A stretch of DNA of 64,000 bases from Polyangiaceae bacterium (GTDB taxonomy: Bacteria > Myxococcota_A > Polyangia > Polyangiales > Polyangiaceae): the NCBI GenBank assembly GCA_029261965.1, contig JAJDAH010000039.1:85802-149801 (forward strand). Reading direction: 5' to 3'. The notes beneath the pieces were generated by a model. The model saw nothing but the letters and a program-made list of their open reading frames with translations. It searched no databases and was not told where the DNA came from. Positions 8,305 through 16,400 of this stretch are shown here, in pieces; position 1 is the stretch's first letter, and every line of letters begins with the position of its first letter. Position numbers and translations under genes: made by a program.

Positions 8305-9271
8305 TCGAGATCACCGACTCGATCTTGGCGGCGACGGGGACCAACATTTCGTCCACGGTAGTCAGCTGCCCCGTCGGCAGCACCGCATCGAACCGATAGG
8401 TGAGCTCGCCCTCGCTCCCCGTACGACCGCCACCGACCGCGCTCCCCTCCGATCGCACGACCTTCACGCGCACCCCGTCCTTCGAGGCGAAGACGAGCTC
8501 GTAGGCGGTCGCTCGAAGCACACGGCCGCCGTCGAGGATCCGAGTCGTGATCCACTTTGCGCCGACGCCGACGGCCTCCGACGGAAATGGGTCGCCGAGC
8601 TCTAGCAGCGAGCCGGCGATGAGCGGCGACTCGAACTCGGCATCGGGATCGCCACCGGACAAAGCCGTCACTCGGACGCTCCCCGAAACCGTCGCTCGGG
8701 CAGTGCCCTTCCCGGTCGCCGCAGCGGGCGGCTCCGCGGGCTTCGACTCACCGCCGGTCGCCTTCCGGTACGGCCCCGCCCGAAAGTCGACCAGCGCATT
8801 GCCGACGTCGATTCCCTCCGACTCGACGCTCGTCACCTTCAGCACGAGCGGCCCCTCGAAGCCGATCGTTTTTTTCTCCCCGCCCCTCGGCGTCAGCTCG
8901 GTCCGCGATCGCACGCGATACCGCTCTTCCGATCCGGCCGTGTAGCGGTGACCGAAGATGCGCCGCGGCTCCGCTCCAACACTCGACACCTCGATCTTCG
9001 TCGGTTCGACACGAGCATTCGCCGAGGCATCCGCCGACGGTGACCCGTCCGGGGCGCCTGGCGGCGCGGACGCATCGACCGCCGGCGCGGGCGGCGAGGG
9101 GGCCGGAGGTACGCTCGGCGGAACGGGCGATGCCGGCGCCCCGCAAGCCACGACCGCGACCAGCGCCACCAGCGCCGACATGACGAGGATCGTCCACGCC
9201 CGTTGGGCTCGCCGCGGGGCGACCCGCGCGCTGTGCCTCTCTCGCCGGCCACCTGCCCTCACACGGCCCAC
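8291..9271 (-). CDS. Lipoprotein with beta-rich domain, unknown function
   Basis: A 326-residue frame from GTG at 9271. The N-terminus is Arg-rich and then hydrophobic (VMSALVALVAVVAC), ending in a plausible lipobox Cys followed by a Pro/Ala/Ser spacer. From about residue 90 there is a beta-rich domain (TYTAGSEERYRVRSRTEL-like strands, ending TYRFDAVLPTGQLTTVDEML). Translation could instead begin at ATG 9181, which would give a very short signal without basic residues, so the longer form is preferred. It lies 39 bp after smpB on the same strand. No family identified; it resembles the many orphan myxobacterial lipoproteins. Confidence 0.65.
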   Translation of the reverse strand: MGRVRAGGRRERHSARVAPRRAQRAWTILVMSALVALVAVVACGAPASPVPPSVPPAPSPPAPAVDASAPPGAPDGSPSADASANARVEPTKIEVSSVGAEPRRIFGHRYTAGSEERYRVRSRTELTPRGGEKKTIGFEGPLVLKVTSVESEGIDVGNALVDFRAGPYRKATGGESKPAEPPAAATGKGTARATVSGSVRVTALSGGDPDAEFESPLIAGSLLELGDPFPSEAVGVGAKWITTRILDGGRVLRATAYELVFASKDGVRVKVVRSEGSAVGGGRTGSEGELTYRFDAVLPTGQLTTVDEMLVPVAAKIESVISIEPL

Positions 9272-9310
9272 CTTACCGCCATCACCGTCCCGCGGGGCTT
9301 CATCGGCTCG

Positions 9311-9793
9311 TCAGCGGTTTCGCCGCGTCGCCGCCGCCGCCTCACGATCGAGCTCTCTCGTCTTCACGGCCATGCGTTTGTCGTGTTTCTTCTTGCCCCG
9401 GGCGATCGCGATCTCGATCTTCCCGCGGTTGTTCTTGAAGTAGCACTTGGTCACTACCAGCGTCATGCCGTCACGCCCGACGGCGTTTTTCATCCGCTCG
9501 ATCTCGTACTGATGGAGCAGCAGCTTGCGTTTGCGCTTCTCTTCGTGCGCAAACGCGGCGTGGTGGAGCGCCGGGATGCGCATCTGCTTGACCCAGGCGT
9601 CCTCGCGCTCGTCGATGTCGACCCAGGCATCGCTCAGGTCCGGCCCGTGCACGCGCAAGCTGCGCACTTCGCTGCCGATGAGGACGAGCCCCGCCTCGAA
9701 CGTGTCGAACAGCTCGTAGTTGAAGCGCGCACGTCGGTTGTTCGCCACCAGGCGATCGCCGAACTCCTGCTTCTTTTCCTTCTCTTTGGCCAC
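9311..9793 (-). CDS. smpB: SsrA-binding protein SmpB
   Basis: SmpB binds tmRNA and brings it to stalled ribosomes for trans-translation. The protein has the family core: VANNRRARFNYELFDTFEAG, LIGSEVRSLR, AFAHEEKRKRKLLLH and the C-terminal tail GKKKHDKRMAVKTRELDRE that probes the decoding centre. GTG at 9793 gives VAKEKEKKQ, like the usual MAKK start; a GTG at 9814 would add seven residues. The 160-residue length is normal. No ssrA gene was recognised nearby. A second gene follows on the same strand and may share its transcript. Confidence 0.95.
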   Translation of the reverse strand: MAKEKEKKQEFGDRLVANNRRARFNYELFDTFEAGLVLIGSEVRSLRVHGPDLSDAWVDIDEREDAWVKQMRIPALHHAAFAHEEKRKRKLLLHQYEIERMKNAVGRDGMTLVVTKCYFKNNRGKIEIAIARGKKKHDKRMAVKTRELDREAAAATRRNR

Positions 9794-9881
9794 GAGCGGG
9801 GCAGCACTATGCACGCCGGCGCTGGCCGCGCAATGCCCGGTTGGTCAGCTAGCCAATTGTTGCTACGCCTGTTGCGTGGCT

Positions 9882-9935
9882 GGAAAGCGGCTGGAAAAGC
9901 GGCCGGGAAAACCGGGGGAAAAATGATTGGAAAAA
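9882..9935 (+). repeat. Phased GGAAA/A-tract series spanning a start codon
   Basis: GGAAA occurs at 9882, 9893, 9906, 9917 and 9929, spacings of 11, 13, 11 and 12 bp, each with a run of 3-5 A. The series runs through the start codon (9923) of the hydrolase gene. Near-helical phasing of A-tracts is expected to bend DNA. It may also simply be a short tandem repeat that supplies the ribosome-binding site (GGGGGA). Confidence 0.55.
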
Positions 9936-10966
9936 TCGCCTTGGCCCGAGGGTGTCTGCCGCTCTTGGTCGTGTCCCTCACCTGGGGGTGCGGCGACTCC
10001 TCCTCCGCCGACGGAAATGGCGGCTCCGCGGGCGCCGCCGGCGCCCCAAACAACACCGCAGCCCCCGATCCCGCCCAGACCGGCTCGTTTCTGGTCGGCG
10101 CCACTCGATTCACCGTCGATCACACCGGCGTCGGCGGCGTCGCGCGTCCGCTCGACGTGGTGGTCTGGTACCCGACCGCCGACAAGAAGGGCGCCGACGA
10201 GACCCTCGGCGGCGCGCTCGACGTGTCGGTCGCCGGCGGCGGCTACCCGCTCATCGCGTTTTCTCACGGCCTCGGAGGGATCCCGGAGCAGTCGACGTTC
10301 TTCACGACCTTCATGGCGAGCCACGGCTACGTCGTCGTGGCCATGTCCCACCCCGGCAGCACCATCTCCGATCCAATCATGGGAGAAGGCGTCGCCGCGG
10401 CATTCGTGAACCGCCCCGGAGACGTGCTCGCGGCGGTCGACGCGGTGGTCGCACGCTCGGACGACAACGGCGATCTCTTGTCCGGCAGCGTGGATCCCTC
10501 GCGAATGGGCGTGAGCGGTCATTCCTTCGGTGCGTGGACGACGCTCGCCGTGATGGCGCTCGACGACCACCCGTTTTTGGCCGGCATCCCCATGGCGCCG
10601 CCGAGCCCGGAGATCACCCCCGTGGAGATCGCGAACATCGGCCAAGAGGTGATGATCATGGGCGCCACCGAAGACAGCCTCGCGGTTTACCCAGGCGCGG
10701 TGCTCGCTTTCGAGCGGCTGTCTCCAGACAAACGTTGGCTGCTCACCTTCCCCGGGGCGGACCACTTCGCCTATTCGGATCCCTGCCTCGCCGGTTGCGA
10801 AGGGTACGACCAGGACACCGCTCACCGGATGATCAACACCTACGGCGCCGCATTCCTGATGAAGTTCGTCGGCGGGGAAGACGGCCTCGACACCTACCTC
10901 GAAACCGACACGAACATCGAAGACGGCGCCGGGATCCTCGAAGCCGGAACCCACACGCCGCTCTGA
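9923..10966 (+). CDS. Alpha/beta-hydrolase lipoprotein (PAF-acetylhydrolase/dienelactone hydrolase-like)
   Basis: A 347-residue protein starting MIGKIALARGCLPLLVVSLTW with a lipobox ending in GC and a Gly/Ala linker. The catalytic domain contains VVVWYPT, AFSHGLGG, the nucleophile elbow GHSFG with S201, and GADHFAY with H281 as the likely catalytic His. This fits the platelet-activating-factor acetylhydrolase-like and chlorophyllase-like lipase/esterase group. The start at 9923 is fixed by GGGGGA just upstream and the signal peptide; the frame is open further upstream but runs antisense to smpB. Probably a surface-exposed esterase or lipase. Confidence 0.85.
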   Translation: MIGKIALARGCLPLLVVSLTWGCGDSSSADGNGGSAGAAGAPNNTAAPDPAQTGSFLVGATRFTVDHTGVGGVARPLDVVVWYPTADKKGADETLGGALDVSVAGGGYPLIAFSHGLGGIPEQSTFFTTFMASHGYVVVAMSHPGSTISDPIMGEGVAAAFVNRPGDVLAAVDAVVARSDDNGDLLSGSVDPSRMGVSGHSFGAWTTLAVMALDDHPFLAGIPMAPPSPEITPVEIANIGQEVMIMGATEDSLAVYPGAVLAFERLSPDKRWLLTFPGADHFAYSDPCLAGCEGYDQDTAHRMINTYGAAFLMKFVGGEDGLDTYLETDTNIEDGAGILEAGTHTPL

Positions 10967-11009
10967 GGAGTCTCGTCGGGGCGAATCCTCCGGCCGAATT
11001 CCCCTGGAT

Positions 11010-11050
11010 TGATTATTTTTAACCCTTAAATTTAATACTTGAACTTAATA
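11010..11050. promoter_or_regulatory. AT-rich control region with two direct repeats before the ROK gene
   Basis: In a window of very high GC this 40-bp stretch is almost all A/T. It contains two related 12-mers, CTTAAATTTAAT (11025-11036) and CTTGAACTTAAT (11038-11049), whose starts are 13 bp apart. The first includes the palindrome TTAAATTTAA. It lies 33-57 bp before the ROK start codon, a position fitting a promoter with an autoregulatory operator. Confidence 0.55.
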
Positions 11051-11081
11051 GTTCCCCGGGGTACCTTCTTCGAACCTCGCG

Positions 11082-12311
11082 ATGAGCCTCGCCGCCCCCA
11101 AAACCCCCGGCCCCTCGGATCCCGCCATGGCGCGTCGCATGAACCGCCAGCTCGTCATCGGCGCGCTGCGCCGGCAGCGGGAGATCTCCCGCGCCGCGGT
11201 CGCGGAAGAAACCGGCCTCACCCCGGCCACGGTCTCCTCCATCGTCGGCGAGCTGCTCGACGAGGGCATCGCGCGGGAAATCGGCCTGGCCAGCAGCACC
11301 AAGACCCGCGGCCGTCCCGCGATGCTCGTCCAAATGGTCGAGAGCCACCGCTACGTCGCGGGCGTGCAGATCGGCCGGTGGAAAACTCGCATGGCCATCG
11401 CCGACGCCATCGGCCAAGTCATCCGAGTGGAAGAGGTCGACACCCTGCCGCTCGACGTCAAAGGCTCCGCGCGCGCTCTCGCCGGTCAGCTCCAACGTGT
11501 GCTCGGCCTCGCCGGGGCAGCCAAATCCAAGCTCTCGTCGATCGTCGTCGCGCTGCCAGGCACCGTCGAGACTCGCTCGGGCCGATCGGTCGACGTGCCC
11601 GCGCTCGGATGGGGCGCCATCGACATCGCCGGACCACTGACCAAAAAGCTCGGTTGCCCCGTCGTTGTGGTCGAGGATACGCAGGCCGCGGCCACCGGTG
11701 AGCTGCTCGACGGCGCGGCCCGCGACGCGAAGAACGTGCTCGTGGTCAACCTCGGCGAGCAACTTTCGGCGGCCCTGGTCATCGACGGTCGGCTCCACGA
11801 AGGCGCGACCGGCGTCGCTGGCGCGCTCGGACACGTGCGAGTGACCGACCGACCGCTCGCGTGCGGGTGCGGCCGCACCGGCTGCCTCGACACCGTCGCC
11901 ACCCCCGACGCGATCGTCACCGAGCACCGCCGCCGGCTCGGCAAACCCCGGCGCCGACGGACCACCGCCTCCCGAGACCCGTTCCTCGACGTCGTGCGCG
12001 CCGCGCAAAACGACGACGAGCACGCCGCCGCCGTGCTTTCGGAAGCGGGCGAAGGCATCGCCCGCGCGCTCGCCGCCGCCGTCAACCTGCTCAACCCCGA
12101 GCTCATCGTCATGACCGGCGGCGTCGAGTACCTGCCAGAGCCCATCTTCGAGACCATCGCCCAGCGCGTGCTCGACAGCGCGCACCCCGACGCGGCGGCG
12201 GCACTCCGAGTGGTACGCTCGGAGCACGGTATGAGCGGCTGGGCCCGCGGCGCCGCGCTGCTGGCCCTGCATCACGCCGCCGAAGACCTCACCGATTTGA
12301 TTGCTGCCTGA
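11082..12311 (+). CDS. ROK-family transcriptional regulator
   Basis: A 409-residue protein. Residues about 18-75 form a winged helix-turn-helix (RQLVIGALRRQREISRAAVA then TGLTPATVSSIVGELLDEG). The rest is a ROK fold with the zinc motif CGCGRTGCL and the GGVEYLPEP segment. The sugar-kinase phosphate motif DxGGT is replaced by VQIGRWK, and the usual NDAN catalytic motif by VEDTQ, so it should be a sugar-responsive repressor (NagC/XylR type) and not a kinase. It is preceded by an AT-rich repeat that may be its own operator. No sugar transport genes are adjacent. Confidence 0.9.
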   Translation: MSLAAPKTPGPSDPAMARRMNRQLVIGALRRQREISRAAVAEETGLTPATVSSIVGELLDEGIAREIGLASSTKTRGRPAMLVQMVESHRYVAGVQIGRWKTRMAIADAIGQVIRVEEVDTLPLDVKGSARALAGQLQRVLGLAGAAKSKLSSIVVALPGTVETRSGRSVDVPALGWGAIDIAGPLTKKLGCPVVVVEDTQAAATGELLDGAARDAKNVLVVNLGEQLSAALVIDGRLHEGATGVAGALGHVRVTDRPLACGCGRTGCLDTVATPDAIVTEHRRRLGKPRRRRTTASRDPFLDVVRAAQNDDEHAAAVLSEAGEGIARALAAAVNLLNPELIVMTGGVEYLPEPIFETIAQRVLDSAHPDAAAALRVVRSEHGMSGWARGAALLALHHAAEDLTDLIAA

Positions 12312-12372
12312 CCCCAGATCCGAAAAGCCCGCTTCTTCATTCCGAGACCACGAGACGCCACGGAGACTTCAG

Positions 12373-13395
12373 ATGACCCACACCTACCGCCAGTTCGATC
12401 CCCTGCTCACCGACGACGAAGCCCGAGGCATCCTCGAGCTCTGCCGCGCGTTCGGCCCCCACGGCATGTATTCGGAGGAGGGGCTCAACGAGGGCATCGG
12501 CGAGGGGCTTCCCCAGCGCTACGACTCGGTCCGAAACTTCGTGATGACCGGCGGCGAGCGCGGCAGCAAAGGCGTCGACATGCTCCAGCTGCTCGCCCGC
12601 ACGAACTACTTCCGCGAAACCTACGCCTACGGCCCGGACGTGCGCGCTCCTGGCATCGAGCCGTTCCTCCACCACGAAGGTTTCGTCGAAGCCGCGCGCG
12701 AAATCCACGGCCGGCCCGTCGTCGAGCCGGCGATCGTGTTCGCCAACATGTACGTGCCGGGCCAAGAGCTCGCATTCCACACCGACGTGCCGGAGTTCCG
12801 CGGCGCCAACCGCAAAGTTCTGCCCCAGTGGCTGCTCGTGGTGATGCTGCATTCCCGGCTCTTCGAGACGTGGCGCATGCCCATCGCCACCGCCGTCTCT
12901 TGGTGGACCGAAAGCGCCGGCGGCAACTTCGTCTTCTACCCGGACGGCCCCACGGCCCCCGCCAAAGAGATCGCCGCCAAGTACAACACCAGCGTCATCA
13001 TCGACACGGACGAGGTCTTCCACGGCGTCGACCCCGTCTCGAAGGAAGCCGGCGACTGCAGCGCGCTCCGCCCCGGCATGACGCTCAGTGCCCTCGACGC
13101 TAGAACGTGGCTCGTTCGCGACGGCGAGGACGAAGTCGCGCGTTTCGACTGGTCCGATCTCCGCTTCTCGGTTTCGTGGAAGGCGTACTGCTTCCGCGAC
13201 GAGGTCGAGCGCAAAACCTGGCGCGAGCACTCCGACGACCTTTCCGCCGAGTTCATCCTCGACAAGCTCGAAGCCGACTTGCGAAAACGCGGCCGCCTCG
13301 AAGGCCCTCGCCCCCCCGCGAGCGATCTCGCCGAGATGCTCGTCGAAACCTACATCCCGTTCCCCAAACGCGGCGCCACGGCGAGCGCCGCCTGA
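12373..13395 (+). CDS. 2-oxoglutarate/Fe(II)-dependent oxygenase-like protein
   Basis: A 340-residue cytoplasmic protein with the facial-triad pattern of non-haem Fe(II) oxygenases: H136-T-D138 (ELAFHTDVPEF) and a distal H217 (DEVFHGVDP), with Arg-containing segments after it. The double-stranded beta-helix core seems to cover about 100-260. The substrate is unknown. ATG at 12373 has GGAGA 6-7 bp before it, so the upstream extension of the frame is disregarded. It follows the ROK gene by 61 bp on the same strand and may be under the same control. It converges with the tandem uvrA gene. Confidence 0.7.
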   Translation: MTHTYRQFDPLLTDDEARGILELCRAFGPHGMYSEEGLNEGIGEGLPQRYDSVRNFVMTGGERGSKGVDMLQLLARTNYFRETYAYGPDVRAPGIEPFLHHEGFVEAAREIHGRPVVEPAIVFANMYVPGQELAFHTDVPEFRGANRKVLPQWLLVVMLHSRLFETWRMPIATAVSWWTESAGGNFVFYPDGPTAPAKEIAAKYNTSVIIDTDEVFHGVDPVSKEAGDCSALRPGMTLSALDARTWLVRDGEDEVARFDWSDLRFSVSWKAYCFRDEVERKTWREHSDDLSAEFILDKLEADLRKRGRLEGPRPPASDLAEMLVETYIPFPKRGATASAA

Positions 13396-13425
13396 CCGGG
13401 CAGCGCCGCCGAGGGCTTCCGGCTC

Positions 13426-16400
13426 CTACGCCCTAACCCGCGGCTTGCGTCGAGCACTCGGACCATCCACTTCCGCGAACACCTCACGCAGCACCTTCGC
13501 CGTCGCCGTCTTCTTTTTGGCGACGCTTCGCGCCGATCCCGCGGCCACGACCTTGCCGCCGCGCTCGCCGCCGCCGGGGCCGAGCTCGATCACGTGGTCC
13601 GCACCCGCAATCACCAACGGGTGGTGCTCGATGACAACCAGCGTGTCTCCGCGTTCGACCAGTCGACCCAGCACCTCCATCAACCGCGACACGTCCGCCA
13701 AGTGCAGCCCCGTCGTCGGCTCGTCCAGCACGTAGAGCGTCGGCTCGTGGCGAACGGTGGCGGTGAGCTCGGCGGCCAGCTTGAGCCGCTGGGCTTCGCC
13801 GCCCGACAGCGTGTTCGACCCTTGACCGAGGGCGATGTAGCCCGCGCCCAAGTCGACCAAGGTATCGAGCGGCCTGGCGATCTTCGGATGGTTCTTGAAG
13901 ATATCGGCGGCTTCGCTCGCCGTGAGCTGCAGCACGTCGCCGATGGAGAGCCCCGCGTACTTCACGTCGAGGGTGCGCGGCTCGAAGCGTTTGCCGCCGC
14001 AGGTGGGGCACTCTGTGACCACATCCGGCAGAAAGCTCATCTCGTGCGTGATCGAGCCCTGCCCGTCGCACGCTTCGCATCGGCCCCCGGCGGTGTTGAA
14101 CGAAAACCGTGACGCGGCGAACCCCGCGACCATCGCGTCCGGGGTGATGGCGTAGAGCTTTCGGATCTGGTCCCAGATCCCCAAAAACGTCGCCGGCACC
14201 GAGCGCGGCGTCCGGCCGATGGGAGACTGGTCGACACTCACCGCGCGCTCGAGCGCGCGATGGCCCCGTATCTGCCGGTGCACGCCCGGTTCGTCCGCGA
14301 CGAGGTCGAGCTTTTTTCGAAGCGCGGGCAGCAGCACCTGACGAACCAGCGTGCTCTTGCCCGAGCCGCTGACGCCGGCGACGACCGTGAAGCGACCGAT
14401 GGGAATTTCGATGTCGACGTCGTCGAGGTTGTTTTCGCCAGCGCCGAGCAGCGAGAGGCACTCGGCGCCTTTTTTCGTCGGCAGCGGCGTGCGCACGATC
14501 GGCGGCTGACAGAACGCGCGCGCCGTCGGAGAAACCGTCGTCGCGAGCACGCGCTTCGGCGGCCCCTCCGCCATGACTCGGCCGCCACTCGAGCCGCCCC
14601 CCGGGCCGAGATCCACCAAGTGGTCCGCGGCGCGGATCGTGTCGGCGTCGTGCTCGACGACGACGACGGTGGAGCCGATCGCGACGAGCTGGCGCAAGTT
14701 GTCGAGCAGCCGCCCGGTGTCGCTCGGATGAAGGCCAATCGTCGGCTCGTCCAGCACGTAGAGCGCACCGGTCAGCCCCGCACCGAGCTGCGCCGCCAAT
14801 CGAAGCCGCTGCATTTCTCCACCGGAAAGCGTGCGCGCGGCTCGGTCGAGCGACAGGTAATCGAGCCCCACGCGTTCGAGAAACTCGAGCCGCCGCCGAA
14901 GCTCGCCCACGACGGGACCGGCGACGAGCGCGCGATCGCCGCTGAACTTCCACTTCACGAGCGCCGCGAGCGCCGCGGCGACCGACCGCTGGGTGAGCTC
15001 CGGGTAGCTCATCCCCTCGAACCGCACCGCCCGCGGAATCGGCGCGAGCCGTGCGCCGTCGCACTCCGGGCACGGCACGTATTCGTTCGTCTTCACCTTG
15101 CGCCGACGCCGCCGTCGACGACCGCGGATCTTGTAGAGCGTCGTCTTCGGGTTCTCTTCGATGATGCCGTTGCCCTCGCAAGTGGCGCAGCGCCCCTGAG
15201 CGGTGTTGAACGAGAACCACCGCGGATCGAGATCCGGCGCCGAAAAATCGCACTTCGGGCAAGAGCCGCGGGTCGAAAACAGCTGCTCGCTCGCCTTGCC
15301 CTTCGCCACGAGCCGGAGCTTCACCGCGCCGTTACCCCACCGGATCGCCCGGTCGAACACCGCGCGGTCGAGCTTCTTCGGCTCGATGGGATCACCGATC
15401 ACCAGATCGATCGTGTGCTCTTTCGTCTTGGCAAGCCGCGGCGGGTTGTCGGTGCCGACGAGCACCCCGTCCGCGATAGCGAGCCCAATCCCGGCGCGCG
15501 CCGCCGCCGTGAACACGTCGAGGTACTTGCCCTTGCGCGCTTTCACGACGGGGGCGAGCAGCTGGTGCTTGCCGCGCACCCGGCGGAGCGTTCGAAACAC
15601 CGCGTCCGCGTTCGTGACCTCACACGGCTCGCCGTGATCGGGGCAGTGCGCCAATCCGAGCTTCGCGTAGAGCAGCCGCAGGTAGTGCGACACCTCGGTC
15701 ACCGTCGCAACGGTCGACTTGGGCCCGGCGCGGGTCGAACGCTGCTCGAGCGCAATGGACGGCGGCACGCCAGTCACCGCGTCCACATCCGGCCGCGGCA
15801 TCGTCGGCAAAAACTGCCGCGCGTACGGGGTCAGAGTTTCCAGAAACCGGCGCTGCCCTTCGGCGAACACGACGTCGAACGCCAGCGTGCTCTTGCCGGA
15901 GCCACTCGGACCGGTCACCACCGTCAGCGCCCCATGAGGGATGGACACCGAAATCTCGTCGAGGTTGTGCTCGCGCGCACGAGTGACGTCGAGAGTCGCG
16001 CCAAGGTTCGCCGCGCCGTTCTCGTTCTTCTTGGCCGCGCCGTTCGACGTCCGCCGAGGCGTTACCTCGGGGGCATGCGCGGCACTGCGGGTCTTTTTGC
16101 CGCCCACTTTGGGACTCTTGGCGCTCACGCGGTTGGACCCGTGCCCGTTACCGCGGGTGCCCCCCAACCTGTCCGCGAGGGCCCGACCCGTGCGAGTGGC
16201 GGTCTTGGCGATCTCCGCCGGCGTGCCCGTCGCCACGATCTTTCCGCCCTTGGCTCCTGCGTCCGGGCCGAGATCGACGACGTAGTCCGCCGCGCTGATG
16301 ACATCCAGATCGTGCTCGACGACCACCACGCTGCCGCCGGCGTCGACGATGAGATCGAGCGCGTCGAGCAGCTTCGCCACTTCGTCGGCGTGCAAGCCGG

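Noticed and set aside
9203..9922. Upstream extension of the hydrolase frame across smpB.
   Set aside because: It overlaps smpB antisense; the ATG at 9923 has a ribosome-binding site and begins a signal peptide.
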